A DNA stretch of 64,000 bases. Origin: CAZMXP01 sp964570285 (GTDB taxonomy: Bacteria > Planctomycetota > PLA2). Below are positions 25,489-33,747 of this stretch, in pieces. The translations under genes and the position numbers were made by a program. Under the pieces are notes generated by a model. It was not told the origin of the DNA. It was given only the letters and a program-made list of their open reading frames with translations, and ran no database searches. The stretch spans positions 1-64,000 of the forward strand of contig CAZMXP010000023.1 of the NCBI GenBank assembly GCA_964570285.1, in the 5' to 3' direction. The first letter of the stretch is position 1, and each line of letters starts with the position of its first letter.

Positions 25489-26411
25489 GCCCCGCCGCCT
25501 TCACCGTCGTCTGCGGCACCGCCGACCGCGCCGCATGGCTCGAGGCCCGGAAGTCCGGCGTCGGCTCCTCCGAGTCGCCGGCGCTCGTCCTCGGGAAGCA
25601 CTTCGGCAGGACGCCGATGGCGCTCTTCCTGGACAAGGTCGGCATGAGGGAGGCCGACGACGGCGAGCACGAGGGGCTGACCCTTGGCACCGAGCTCGAG
25701 CCCTTCGTGCGCGAGCGCTGGATGCGCGAGACGGGCCGCTACTGCGAGCCGTCGGGGCGGCTGGTCCGGTCGGTGCGCTGGCCGTTCATGCTCGCCTCGC
25801 CCGACGCGCACGAGCTCGACGAGGCCGGGATGCTCGTGGGCCCGGTCGAGCTCAAGACCGCGGGGAGCCTCGGCGACTGGACCGACGGCGTGCCGGAGAA
25901 GTACCGCATCCAGTGCCAGCACCAGATGGCGGTGACGGGCGAGCCGACCTGCTCGATCGCGGTCCTCGCGGGCGGGTTCGGCGGGCTGGCGTTCCGCTGG
26001 GCGGACATCGCGCGCGACGACAGCTTCATCGAGGAGGAGCTCGTCCCTGCCTGCGAGCGGTTCTGGCGCTGCGTGGAGGCGCGCACGCCGCCCGGCGTGG
26101 ACGGCACCGAGGCGACGGCGCGGGCGCTGGCGAAGCTCTACGCGACTCCCACCGAGGAGACGGTCGCGCTCGGCGGCGACATGATCGACCTCTTCGACCG
26201 GCACGCCGCCATCGTGGAGACGTGCAAGGCCGCGGAGCAGGAGAAGCACGAGATCGAGAACACGATCAAGGCGCGGCTCGGCAACGCGAGCGTGGGCGTC
26301 CTCCCGAACGGCAACTGCTGGACGTGGAAGGCGCAGACGCGGACGGACCCGCCGCGCGAGGCGAAGACGCACACGTTCCGCGTTCTGCGGAGGAAGGAAG
26401 CGAAGCGGTGA
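25485..26411 (+). CDS. YqaJ-family viral recombinase/exonuclease
   Basis: A 308-residue nuclease of the lambda-exonuclease/YqaJ group (PD-(D/E)XK fold). It would resect double-stranded ends to give single strands for the annealing protein. Visible landmarks are GSSESPALVLGKHFG near residue 26, LGTELEPFVRERW, the active-site ASPDAHELD near 105, VELKTAGS near 122 (the E-x-K) and YRIQCQHQMAV near 140. The C-terminal third is helical. The next gene is recT and overlaps it by GTGA, the usual exonuclease-annealase pairing. Confidence 0.9.
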   Translation: MSPAAFTVVCGTADRAAWLEARKSGVGSSESPALVLGKHFGRTPMALFLDKVGMREADDGEHEGLTLGTELEPFVRERWMRETGRYCEPSGRLVRSVRWPFMLASPDAHELDEAGMLVGPVELKTAGSLGDWTDGVPEKYRIQCQHQMAVTGEPTCSIAVLAGGFGGLAFRWADIARDDSFIEEELVPACERFWRCVEARTPPGVDGTEATARALAKLYATPTEETVALGGDMIDLFDRHAAIVETCKAAEQEKHEIENTIKARLGNASVGVLPNGNCWTWKAQTRTDPPREAKTHTFRVLRRKEAKR

Positions 26412-27208
26412 GCCAGTTGACGACGATGAAGGACAAGAGCGCGCTCGTGAGCGCCCTCTTCGCCAAGCACAAGCACCAGATGGCGCTTGCGCTGCCCAAG
26501 CACATCAACCCGGAGCGGATGCTGCGGCTCGCCCTGACGGCCTGCGCGCGGAACCCCGACCTGCTGGAGTGCACGCAGGCGAGCCTCGTGGGCTCCCTGA
26601 TGATGGCGGCGCAGGTCGGCCTCGAGCCGGACGGGACGCACGGCGCGCTCGTGCCCTACCGGAACAAGGGCGTCCTCGAGTCGCAGTTCCAGCCGATGTA
26701 TCGCGGGCTCCTCAAGCTCGCCTGGAACAGCAAGCAGATCGCCGGCGTGCAGGTCGACGTCGTGCGCGAGAAGGACCACTTCGTCTACCAGAAGGGGCTG
26801 TCGCCCGCGCTGGAGCACCGCCCGTACTCCGGCGACGACGAGGCGGGCGCGCTGACGCACGCCTACGCGATCATCACGACGACGGGCGGCGGGACGGTCT
26901 GGGAGGTGCTGCCGCGCCGCGAGGTGGAGTCGGTCAAGGCGTCGAGCCGGGCCGCCGGGAAGCAGCACAGCCCGTGGCAGACGCACGAGGCGGAGATGTG
27001 GAAGAAGACGGCGCTCCGCCGCGTGCTGAAGCTGGCCCCCACGAGCGCGGAGGTGCAGATGCTCGTCTCCGAGGACGAGAAGGCCGACTCCGGCATCCCG
27101 CAGGACCTGCCGACCGTGGATCTCGGTGTCGCGAAGGCCGCGGACGCGGAGCAGGAGCCCGTGGCCGCCGGCGCGTCGCAGGGCCGTGAGCCCGGACAGG
27201 AAGGATAG
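26408..27208 (+). CDS. recT: RecT-family single-strand annealing protein
   Basis: A 266-residue RecT protein that binds single-stranded DNA and anneals complementary strands in phage recombination. The family pattern is clear: LPKHINPERMLRLALTA, SLVGSLMMAAQVGLEPDG, a QFQPMYRGLLKLAW segment and the C-terminal WKKTALRRVLKLAP. The tail after about residue 225 is acidic and Ala/Gly-rich. It starts with GTG, coupled to the exonuclease gene. Confidence 0.93.
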   Translation: MSQLTTMKDKSALVSALFAKHKHQMALALPKHINPERMLRLALTACARNPDLLECTQASLVGSLMMAAQVGLEPDGTHGALVPYRNKGVLESQFQPMYRGLLKLAWNSKQIAGVQVDVVREKDHFVYQKGLSPALEHRPYSGDDEAGALTHAYAIITTTGGGTVWEVLPRREVESVKASSRAAGKQHSPWQTHEAEMWKKTALRRVLKLAPTSAEVQMLVSEDEKADSGIPQDLPTVDLGVAKAADAEQEPVAAGASQGREPGQEG

Positions 27209-27262
27209 GACCCCCCGCGCGCCCCGACGCGCGGCACTCCGCACACGGATTTCCCTTCGTCA

Positions 27263-27284
27263 GGGGCCCTTCGGGGAGGGCCCC
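27263..27284 (+). terminator. Hairpin between recT and the next gene
   Basis: GGGGCCCT (27263-27270) pairs perfectly with AGGGCCCC (27277-27284) over a 6-base loop. There is no T-run, so it may pause or attenuate rather than end transcription, or protect the recT message. Confidence 0.35.
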
Positions 27285-27299
27285 GCTTGGAGAGGTCCC

Positions 27300-27578
27300 A
27301 TGGCACGCCAGAACGCCTACCGCTCGCTGACGCCCGTCGACCACGAGCGCGTCCGCGCGGAACTGCACAAGCACGAACGCCTCGTAGGCACGCACGAGGC
27401 GGAGAAGGAGCGCCTCCGCGAGGAGCTGAAGGAGGCCGAGGAGGCGCGCGGGAAGTCGATGGAGCAGCTGCTGACGCTGATCCGGGCGGACGCGAACCGG
27501 ACGCCGGTCTACGAGTTGAAGGTCGGGACGTTGACGATCGAGCCGCCGGACGCGCAGGGCGAACTGCTCGGCGAATGA
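27300..27578 (+). CDS. Coiled-coil early phage protein
   Basis: A 92-residue protein with GGAGAGG before its ATG. Residues 12-65 are Glu/Lys/Arg-rich helix (HEAEKERLREELKEAEEARG), the rest a short strand-rich tail. No family recognised. Confidence 0.6.
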   Translation: MARQNAYRSLTPVDHERVRAELHKHERLVGTHEAEKERLREELKEAEEARGKSMEQLLTLIRADANRTPVYELKVGTLTIEPPDAQGELLGE

Positions 27579-27669
27579 GGCCCGTGCTGCCGTGGTAACG
27601 ACGACTGCCCACTTGAATCTGCATGGGGCCGCCGTCCGCGCGAGTGCGACGGGGCGGCCGGCAAGTGTA

Positions 27670-27699
27670 GCGGCGGGGGTCCAGGGAGGCTCCCGCCGC
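27670..27699 (+). terminator. Hairpin before the RuvC-like gene
   Basis: GCGGCGGG (27670-27677) pairs with CCCGCCGC (27692-27699), followed by GTTATTG. It lies in a 144-base gap that also holds a second, weaker GC dyad (near 27629-27661). Possible attenuator. Confidence 0.35.
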
Positions 27700-27722
27700 G
27701 TTATTGCCGTCCGGGGCGCGCG

Positions 27723-28193
27723 ATGAGGCTGCTCGCGCTCGACCTCGGCACCATCGCGGCCTGCGTGATCCGCGAGGACCGGAAGCCGCTGATCGTCGCG
27801 GAGTGGGACTGCTCTGTGCAGCGCGGCGAGAGCAACGGGATGCGCATCCTGCGGTTCCGCAAGCACTTGGCCGAGGCGATTGCCACGCGCACGGACTTCG
27901 TCTTCTACGAGGACCCGGGGGGGACGATCCGGAATGCGGTCGCGGCGCGCGTGCTGCTCGCGCTCGTGGGGGAGATCGAGGCCGCATGCGCGGAGCGCGA
28001 CATCCAATACAAGGGGTTCAACCCCTCGACGATCAAGCGGGCCGCGACGGGCAAGGGCGGGGGCAAGGGGACCGACAAGCCCGCGATGCTCGCGGCGACG
28101 CGCGCGCGGTGGCCGGAGCTCGAGGTGTCGAGCGAGCATGTGGCCGACGCGCTGTGGGTGATGGAAGTGGCGCTGAGGGAGATCGGGGCTTGA
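27723..28193 (+). CDS. RuvC-like Holliday junction resolvase
   Basis: A 156-residue protein with an RNase H-like fold as in RuvC and phage resolvases. The first acidic residue is Asp7 in LLALDLGT, the second a Glu in FYEDPGG near residue 62, and the C-terminal Asp is in HVADALWVME near 142. The lysine-rich segment TGKGGGKGTDKPAM resembles the DNA-binding loop before the last helix in RuvC (GxGxADKxQV). It would cut branched DNA made during recombination or before packaging. It stands downstream of the exonuclease and RecT. Confidence 0.8.
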   Translation: MRLLALDLGTIAACVIREDRKPLIVAEWDCSVQRGESNGMRILRFRKHLAEAIATRTDFVFYEDPGGTIRNAVAARVLLALVGEIEAACAERDIQYKGFNPSTIKRAATGKGGGKGTDKPAMLAATRARWPELEVSSEHVADALWVMEVALREIGA

Positions 28194-28342
28194 GCGACCG
28201 CGAACGGCGCCTGTGGGGGATCGTCGGCACGGCACTGCTGATCTACGTCACGATCGCGCTGACGCGCTATCGCTTCGCGCACCCCGACCTCACGGAGACC
28301 GAACTATTCCTGCGCTTCTTCGATGCGCTGTTGTGGAGGTAA
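28190..28342 (+). CDS. 50-residue membrane protein
   Basis: It starts with TTG overlapping the resolvase stop. One hydrophobic helix (about residues 9-25: GIVGTALLIYVTIAL) lies between charged ends. Unknown function. Confidence 0.5.
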   Translation: MSDRERRLWGIVGTALLIYVTIALTRYRFAHPDLTETELFLRFFDALLWR

Positions 28343-28345
28343 CGC

Positions 28346-28621
28346 ATGACGCTGGACCCGCAGGTACAGGCGACGCTCCACTGGCTGGAAGACCCGAAGC
28401 GGCGCCCGTTCCCCGAGTGGAGTGGCCCGATGATCGTGGCCCTCGTTCGCGCGTACGCGGCGCAGCGGGAGGCGCTTGGGTCCGCTCGCCACTCCGAGCA
28501 ATGCGACGATGCTCGCGGCGAGTGGGCCGGGTCTCACATCGGGGGCGATCCGGGTCCGTTTGTGTGCTTGTGCGGAATCGACGCCGCCCTCGCGCTCGGG
28601 CGGCAGGAGGTGGGAGCATGA
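28346..28621 (+). CDS. Early phage protein of unknown function
   Basis: A 91-residue protein, helical at the start (LHWLEDPKRRPFPEW, then a helix to about 45). Three cysteines (one near 53, two in CLC near 73-75) might bind a metal. No family recognised. Confidence 0.55.
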   Translation: MTLDPQVQATLHWLEDPKRRPFPEWSGPMIVALVRAYAAQREALGSARHSEQCDDARGEWAGSHIGGDPGPFVCLCGIDAALALGRQEVGA

Positions 28622-29097
28622 CGGACAACGAACCCGCGGTGCTGCTTGGGTATTGCCCGAGGTGCCAGAAGCCTGTCGTGCGCGACCCCGCAGCGCCGTA
28701 CGGCACGGACGGTGCCGCGCGCCTATGGATGGGCATCGGGCCGGGGCGAGTCCCGGTGCATATCCGATGCGCGTTGGGCCGCGGACCTGCGGGGGGCCAC
28801 TACTCTCCGGAAGAGGTGGCCGATGCGCTCAAGCGCATGATGGGGGACAGGTTCCCGACGACGAAGCGGGAAGTCGCCGCGTCCGAACGCGCGGAGATGC
28901 TGTGTCACTCGATGGATATCGAGATCCAGAAATACCCCGGAGGGCACAAGGATGGCATGTGGGAGGTGTGGATCGAGGTGACAACGAGGCGCGAGGCCCG
29001 TCAGGTGGCGCGGCACTTGGCGGGGATGATTCGTGACGGCAATGTTGTCGTTGTGGGGAGGAAGGTCGGCCTGTCGATGTCTGCGGGTGGCCGATGA
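28618..29097 (+). CDS. Zinc-ribbon early phage protein
   Basis: A 159-residue protein with CPRC near residue 13 and a further Cys in IRCALG near 51, suggesting a metal site. A helical middle and a C-terminal alpha/beta part follow (EVTTRREARQVARHLAGM). A 14-codon open frame (29094-29138) lies between it and the next gene with ATGA at both ends and may be translated. Confidence 0.6.
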   Translation: MTDNEPAVLLGYCPRCQKPVVRDPAAPYGTDGAARLWMGIGPGRVPVHIRCALGRGPAGGHYSPEEVADALKRMMGDRFPTTKREVAASERAEMLCHSMDIEIQKYPGGHKDGMWEVWIEVTTRREARQVARHLAGMIRDGNVVVVGRKVGLSMSAGGR

Positions 29098-29134
29098 GCG
29101 GGGCGAAGGCGCGCGAGAGCCGCCGGAGGAACCG

Positions 29135-29305
29135 ATGAGCGCGCAACAGGCCCGATGCGAAGTGTGCGGCAAGCGGTCGGATGCGGTGACGCAGATCGGC
29201 TCGGGCTCGCGCATGAGCCAGAAGATGTGCGGTGCGTGCTTCAGCAAGGCGGTGAACCGCATCTGCGGCAAGGCGGACGGCAAGCGCGGGAAGGAGCCCC
29301 GATGA
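29135..29305 (+). CDS. 56-residue zinc-finger protein
   Basis: It has CEVC near residue 8 and CGACF near 32, a compact four-cysteine ribbon, and a basic tail. Many phages encode such small zinc proteins as host or transcription modulators. Function here is unknown. Confidence 0.6.
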   Translation: MSAQQARCEVCGKRSDAVTQIGSGSRMSQKMCGACFSKAVNRICGKADGKRGKEPR

Positions 29306-29940
29306 GCGGGTGGAGCCGAGAGCTTCCGACGGTGCCGGGGTACTACATGCACAAGCGGGACGGCGGGGCGACGACGCTGGGCCGCGTGGTCGGCTACTCA
29401 GCCGACAGATTCGCGTTCCACGCGCACGGCCAGCGCGCTGCCTACCCCATCCAACAGTGGGGCGGCGAGTGGTTCCGCCTGCCCTCGCCGGAGGAGTGGT
29501 CGTCGCTCGTCGCTGAGCGCGACCGCCTCCGCGCGCTGCTCGACGCGGAGGGGGACGCGGCGGCGCTGCTGTCGTCGGTGCGCGAGCATCAGTGGGCCAC
29601 CGATCTCTTTGAGTTGACAGACAGCGAGGCGCTTGAGCGCATCCGCTCCGCCCTCGCCGCCGCGAGGAGGGAGGGGCGCAAAGAGACGGCAGCAACCTTC
29701 TACTCGCTGCTGCTATCGGCCCTGACCGTTCCTTCCGATCGCAGGGCCAACCCGAGGCCGGGCGATACCGTCATCGAGACGACGCGCTTCGTCCCCGACC
29801 CCTCGATGATCGGGGTACTCGTGGCGCAACCGGCCCACAACGAGTGGATCGTCGATCCGATGGACGGCGGCCAGCGCCAACGCTGGCGGAACGCTGATGC
29901 CAAGACGATCCGCGCCGCGGCGGGGGATCAACCGCGATGA
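29302..29940 (+). CDS. Early phage protein with two domains, unknown function
   Basis: A 212-residue protein. The N-terminal part (1-70) is aromatic and Gly-rich, with PGYYMHKRDGG and WGGEWFRLPSPEEW, a small beta domain. The middle is helical (70-140). The C-terminal part has strands ending in QRWRNADAKTIRAA. Unrecognised. Overlaps neighbours by ATGA. Confidence 0.6.
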   Translation: MSGWSRELPTVPGYYMHKRDGGATTLGRVVGYSADRFAFHAHGQRAAYPIQQWGGEWFRLPSPEEWSSLVAERDRLRALLDAEGDAAALLSSVREHQWATDLFELTDSEALERIRSALAAARREGRKETAATFYSLLLSALTVPSDRRANPRPGDTVIETTRFVPDPSMIGVLVAQPAHNEWIVDPMDGGQRQRWRNADAKTIRAAAGDQPR

Positions 29941-30233
29941 TCAACAGTGATACCCCGCACCTTTTCCGCAACTACTGCGTGCAGACCGGTTGGATCTCGA
30001 CCCGCGTCAGCAGCGAGTTCGAGGCTCGCGTGGCGGACCTTCTCAAGGCGGCGCACGACGCAGGGCGGCGGATCGGCATGGAAGAGGCGGCGAAGGTGTG
30101 CGACGGGATCGCGGAGCAGCACGACATGCGGGCGAACACACCCGACGAGTCGGCGCATCACGCGCACAGCGGGCAGTCCTACGGTGCGAGCGAGTGCGCC
30201 GACGCGATCCGCGCCGCGGCGGGGGAGGGGTAG
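29937..30233 (+). CDS. Early phage protein of unknown function
   Basis: A 98-residue protein; helical core around LLKAAHDAGRRIGMEEAAKV, then a His/Ser-rich stretch and a helix ECADAIRAAAG. The pattern ADAIRAAAG recurs at the end of the preceding protein (KTIRAAAG), a sign of module exchange among early genes. Confidence 0.55.
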   Translation: MINSDTPHLFRNYCVQTGWISTRVSSEFEARVADLLKAAHDAGRRIGMEEAAKVCDGIAEQHDMRANTPDESAHHAHSGQSYGASECADAIRAAAGEG

Positions 30234-30431
30234 GTGGGCGGCAGCGGACGCATTACCACGGAGTTCACCGCTTGGTGCTCTAGGTGCTGCGTGTGGGTGC
30301 AAACGTCGGACTTCAGGACCAAGCGCGCGTTCGCCAAACGGTTGCGCTCGGAAGGGTGGCGGCTCGTCGCGCGCCAGTGGGTATGCGACAAGCACGATAA
30401 GGAGCCGCCTCGCGGGGCGGGGGAGGAGTGA
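30234..30431 (+). CDS. Small Cys-containing early protein
   Basis: A 65-residue basic protein beginning with GTG directly after the previous stop. CSRCC near residue 15 and a later VCDKH could form a zinc site. Unknown function. Confidence 0.55.
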   Translation: MGGSGRITTEFTAWCSRCCVWVQTSDFRTKRAFAKRLRSEGWRLVARQWVCDKHDKEPPRGAGEE

Positions 30432-30799
30432 CGATGGACGATCTGAGAGAGGCGCTACGCGAGGTTGCGGATGCCGCTGTCCACGCCGGCCACGGCACTG
30501 CCGGCGAGTTCGCCAGCAAGGCTTACGCGGATGCACTGGCCGACGCGGAGACTATCATCACCGCGACGCTTGACGAGATCGCCGCCCTCCGCGCCCGCGT
30601 TGCGGAGCTTGAGCGGGAGCGCGACGCCGCCCTCGCGGACGCGGGGAGGCTCGCGGCGCTGCTTGCAAAGGCCGATGCCAGCGTCTACGCGGACCTATGG
30701 GTAGCGCAGAGATCGCGGGAGCCGCTGCCGCTAACGGTGGAGCATCTGACGAATCTTCGGGCCGAGATCGCCGCCGCGCTGGCGGGGAGGCCGTCGTGA
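30428..30799 (+). CDS. Coiled-coil early phage protein
   Basis: A 123-residue, almost fully helical protein with a heptad-like run (LRARVAELERERDAALADAG, residues 57-76). Start is GTG at 30428 or ATG at 30434. Unknown function. Confidence 0.55.
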   Translation: MTMDDLREALREVADAAVHAGHGTAGEFASKAYADALADAETIITATLDEIAALRARVAELERERDAALADAGRLAALLAKADASVYADLWVAQRSREPLPLTVEHLTNLRAEIAAALAGRPS

Positions 30800-31086
30800 G
30801 CTTCTACCACGCGGATTGCATCGCCAACGGCTGCGCGAAGGCGCGCGAGGCCATCGACCGGAGCGGGATGCACGAGACGCTGCCGGACCATCCCGAGATC
30901 GCCCGCCTCCGCGACGAGGTCGCCGCGCTGCGCGTCCGTATCGAGAAGGGGATGGAGGCGTGGTCCGCCGGTGCTGACCTGCGCCTCCACGCGACACGCG
31001 ACGCCGCTGAGCGGTATAGCGCTGAGTGGGAGTACCCGAGGCCCTCTGTCCGCCGCGTTCTCGTGATCGACGCGGAGGGAGCATGA
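30796..31086 (+). CDS. Early phage protein of unknown function
   Basis: A 96-residue protein with two cysteines near its start (DCIANGC) and a helix IARLRDEVAALRVRIEKGME, similar in style to the preceding coiled-coil protein. GTG start overlapping the previous stop. Confidence 0.55.
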   Translation: MSFYHADCIANGCAKAREAIDRSGMHETLPDHPEIARLRDEVAALRVRIEKGMEAWSAGADLRLHATRDAAERYSAEWEYPRPSVRRVLVIDAEGA

Positions 31087-31346
31087 ACCGAGAGCAGTTC
31101 GAATCAGCCCTGCGGCACGCGAAGTACAGGTCGCACGCATTCCTGCCCGAAGCCTGCGACGGCTGCGCCAGCCTCGACGCCGCGATCCGTGCCGTCGAGG
31201 CGGCAGGGTACGTGTGGGAAGTCGAGCGCGGGGCGCGGAAGCTCTACGCGAGCGAGCACGCGGCGCGCCGTGCGGCGGAGCGGGAGGGCTGCGGGTCCAG
31301 TCGCCGTCTGTCGATCCATGGCGAGGACGCCAAGGAGGGAGCATGA
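31083..31346 (+). CDS. Early phage protein of unknown function
   Basis: An 87-residue protein; CDGC near residue 25, then helices IRAVEAAG and RGARKLYASEHAARRAAERE. The last 15 residues are weakly biased. ATGA overlaps with both neighbours. Confidence 0.5.
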   Translation: MNREQFESALRHAKYRSHAFLPEACDGCASLDAAIRAVEAAGYVWEVERGARKLYASEHAARRAAEREGCGSSRRLSIHGEDAKEGA

Positions 31347-31603
31347 CGAAGAAGAAGCAGGAGCCGAAGCCGTGCAGGGCGTGGGCGTTCTACACCTGCT
31401 ACGGCGACCTGATGCCGAACACCATCACGAAGCGCAACCGGCGGCACTGCATCGAGATGTTCATTCGCACGGCTGGCGACATGTTCTACGCGATGCAGTG
31501 GGAGTATCGCGGCTACCGCTGCGAGCGCGTGGACATCGTGCCGCGCCTGCGGAAGTCGAAGCCCGCGCCGAAGCCGAAGAGGCGGAAGGCGAGGAGAGCA
31601 TGA
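31343..31603 (+). CDS. Basic early phage protein
   Basis: An 86-residue basic protein. Aromatic strands (WAFYTCYGDLMP, MFYAMQWEYRGYRCERV) are followed by a Lys/Pro/Arg tail (KPAPKPKRRKARRA) that could touch nucleic acid. Unrecognised. Confidence 0.55.
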   Translation: MTKKKQEPKPCRAWAFYTCYGDLMPNTITKRNRRHCIEMFIRTAGDMFYAMQWEYRGYRCERVDIVPRLRKSKPAPKPKRRKARRA

Positions 31604-31794
31604 AGCACAAGCGCTACTGGGTCGGCATCGTCGATGGGAAGCCCTACGTCGAGGGCTGCTACGACATCTACGGCGACGCCCCCGCGAAGAGGGTCGAGGC
31701 GTTCACGTCACGGAAGGATGCCGCGTTGCGGTTCGATGTGATCCGCGAAGTCCAGCTTGTCGAAGTCGCGCCGAAGAAAGCGAGGAAGCGGTGA
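31600..31794 (+). CDS. Small early phage protein
   Basis: A 64-residue protein starting MKHKRYWVGIVDGKPY, strand-rich, ending KKARKR. It overlaps both neighbours. Unrecognised. Confidence 0.5.
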   Translation: MKHKRYWVGIVDGKPYVEGCYDIYGDAPAKRVEAFTSRKDAALRFDVIREVQLVEVAPKKARKR

Positions 31795-32018
31795 GAAGCA
31801 GGGAAGAACGCGAACGCGAGCGCCGGGAATACGAAGCCGACGTGGCCTACGCCGTGTGGCGATCAGGCGGCAATCCCGACCGCGTGGACCACGACAGGGT
31901 GCTCGACCATTACTACGACGGACGCTACAGCGATGAAGCCGCGCGGAGTGAGTTGCGCCGGATGCGTCCGCCCGAGCCGGAGCCGGAGCCCGAGCCGGAG
32001 CAGCAGGAGGAGGCCTAG
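31791..32018 (+). CDS. Small early protein with a Pro-Glu repeat tail
   Basis: A 75-residue protein: a charged helix (REERERERREYEADV), then residues ending in a PEPEPEPEPE run. GTG start overlapping the previous stop. Unknown function. Confidence 0.5.
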   Translation: MRSREERERERREYEADVAYAVWRSGGNPDRVDHDRVLDHYYDGRYSDEAARSELRRMRPPEPEPEPEPEQQEEA

Positions 32019-32020
32019 CC

Positions 32021-32302
32021 GTGAGAGTCCCCGAGATCGTCGCGGAGATCGACAAGGCCGAGCAGGAGTGGCTGCAAGCGAGCCCGATGGACAAGGCCGA
32101 CGCCTACGAGGACTTCGCGGGTGCTGTCATGGATCGCTACCCTCTCCTTCGCGCGGCGCTGGAGTTCGCGGAGGCGTCGTCGGCGTTCTTGGCCGCGTTC
32201 CTCAGCCCCAACGCCGATCTTGACGCCGTGGACGTTCTGCGGCATGTGCGGGACGAGGCGCTGGCCCGGTACCGCGCCGAGGCGGAGAAGGAGGGGGCGT
32301 GA
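32021..32302 (+). CDS. Helical early phage protein
   Basis: A 93-residue acidic, helical protein (EIVAEIDKAEQEWLQA at the start, ALEFAEASSAFLAAF in the middle). GTG start two bases after the previous stop. Unknown function. Confidence 0.5.
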   Translation: MRVPEIVAEIDKAEQEWLQASPMDKADAYEDFAGAVMDRYPLLRAALEFAEASSAFLAAFLSPNADLDAVDVLRHVRDEALARYRAEAEKEGA

Positions 32303-33039
32303 GCGACACTGAAGTCACGCGCGACATCTTCGCGCGGCTCCGCGCCCGCTACGCCGACGACCGCAACGGCTACGTCCTGCTCGAAGACGTTGGCGATGGC
32401 GCAGGATTCGGCAACTCCGGCTGGTCCGACGCAATCGCCATGCAGACATGGCCGTCGAAGGGGCTGGCGTTCATCGGCTTCGAGGTCAAGGCGTCACGAT
32501 CCGACTGGAAGCGCGAACTCGACAGGCCGGGCAAGAACGCCGGATGGCTGGCGTGCTGCCACGAGTGGTACGTCGCCGCTCCGGATGGCGTCGTGCAACT
32601 GGCGGAACTCCCCGCCGGATGGGGGCTCATGCTCCCGAGCGGTGCCACCAATCTCCGCATCGCCAAGCGATCCGACCGACCTGCGCCGGAGCCGGTGACG
32701 ATGGACATGATCGCCGCGATCTTCCGCGCGTCGGCGAACTCGCGCAAGCACGTCCTACGGCAGTTGATATCCGATCAGCGCGCCGAGATCCGGGCGAAGG
32801 AGTGCGCGGACCACGAAGAGCTTAAGAGGCGGCTTGCGGCGGCAGAGCGCAACTACGAGGAGCTTCAGGATGCGCTTGGCGAGCGGTGGAGCAGCGTAGA
32901 GGACGTGAAGGCCGCGGCTTACAAGCTCGCGTCTGCTGGCGACGACATTGACGACCAGGTCCGAGCGGCGATTGAACTCTACCGAACGAGGGCGGATCGG
33001 CTTGCCGCCGTCCTGCTCGACGACAAGGAGGCTCCGTGA
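32299..33039 (+). CDS. PD-(D/E)XK nuclease-like protein (MmcB-like N-terminus)
   Basis: A 246-residue protein. Residues 1-115 match a pattern seen in phage and MmcB-type proteins: WSDAIAMQTWPSKGLAFIGFEVKASRSDWKREL (read in two parts, with the acidic WSDAIAM and the FEVKASRSDW carrying E-x-K), then CHEWYVAAPDG and LPAGWGLMLPSG. This is the core of a PD-(D/E)XK nuclease fold. The C-terminal half is helical coiled coil (KRRLAAAERNYEELQDAL). A DNA-processing role fits the recombination module, but the substrate is unknown. Confidence 0.65.
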   Translation: MSDTEVTRDIFARLRARYADDRNGYVLLEDVGDGAGFGNSGWSDAIAMQTWPSKGLAFIGFEVKASRSDWKRELDRPGKNAGWLACCHEWYVAAPDGVVQLAELPAGWGLMLPSGATNLRIAKRSDRPAPEPVTMDMIAAIFRASANSRKHVLRQLISDQRAEIRAKECADHEELKRRLAAAERNYEELQDALGERWSSVEDVKAAAYKLASAGDDIDDQVRAAIELYRTRADRLAAVLLDDKEAP

Positions 33040-33209
33040 CCGAGTACGCGAGCTTTCTGGACCTGAAGCGCGCGCTCTGCCCCGAGTGCGAGGGCGCGGG
33101 GCTCGTGGACGATTCGGTTTTCTGCGACCCGTCCTCGCCGCTCTCGCGCGACGACGTGAGGGAGTGCCCCGCCTGCAAGGGATCGGGGCGGAAGGAGCAG
33201 GGAGCATGA
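33036..33209 (+). CDS. 57-residue DnaJ-type zinc-finger protein
   Basis: Two CxxCxGxG-like knuckles, CPECEGAG near residue 15 and CPACKGSG near 44, make a DnaJ-type zinc finger with nothing else around it. Such stand-alone fingers occur in phages; the partner is unknown. Start is GTG (GTGA overlap). Confidence 0.65.
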   Translation: MTEYASFLDLKRALCPECEGAGLVDDSVFCDPSSPLSRDDVRECPACKGSGRKEQGA

Positions 33210-33409
33210 GCCTCCCCGACCGCGCCTACCGAGTGGCGCTCGTCCACGCAAGCGGCGTCCCGCCCTACGTGTACGTCGTGATCGCCCCGGACGCCGAGAC
33301 GGCCATCCGCCTGTGCATCGACACGCGCGGCGAGCCGGGCCGTTGGCGTCTTGAGTCGTGCAACCCGATCCGCGCCGATGGCGTGGTCGTGCGTGGTGAT
33401 GTGAAGTAA
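33206..33409 (+). CDS. Small early phage protein
   Basis: A 67-residue protein beginning MSLPDRAYRVALVHASG. It has a compact beta-alpha-beta look with two cysteines (LCIDT and ESCNP). Its opening resembles that of the next protein (MGLPDRAVVSR), hinting at duplication of the start region. Confidence 0.5.
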   Translation: MSLPDRAYRVALVHASGVPPYVYVVIAPDAETAIRLCIDTRGEPGRWRLESCNPIRADGVVVRGDVK

Positions 33410-33747
33410 TGGGGCTCCCCGACCGCGCCGTCGTCTCCCGCTGCTGGCGGTGTAGGTTCCCCTTCCACAAGTCGGAGACGCCCATTCGCATCGTCGTGAC
33501 CATCGGCGGCAGGGCGGTGGAGGATGGGGGCGCACTTCGTTGGTTCCTCCTGCGCTCCGGCGCTTACTGTCAGCCGCTCCGGCGAAGCCAGACGCCGGGG
33601 CGGCATCTTTCACTACACTCGCGGGCAGGACGGAAGGCGAGACGTGCCCCTCGGGGTTGCTTCCTTCGGGATAGCGCCGTCCACCCGATCTTTACGACGA
33701 CAACGCGGCTAGGCCGCAGGAGGCGTACACATGGACTACAGGGATGA
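33409..33747 (+). CDS. Small early protein, 3' end uncertain
   Basis: A frame of 112 codons. The first 63 residues look coding (CWRCRF metal-like pair near 12-15, then strands). From about 33,600 the codon bias fades and the sequence becomes Arg-rich, overlapping the next gene by 17 bases. Either the gene has been extended by loss of its stop or the tail is not functional. Confidence 0.4.
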   Translation: MGLPDRAVVSRCWRCRFPFHKSETPIRIVVTIGGRAVEDGGALRWFLLRSGAYCQPLRRSQTPGRHLSLHSRAGRKARRAPRGCFLRDSAVHPIFTTTTRLGRRRRTHGLQG

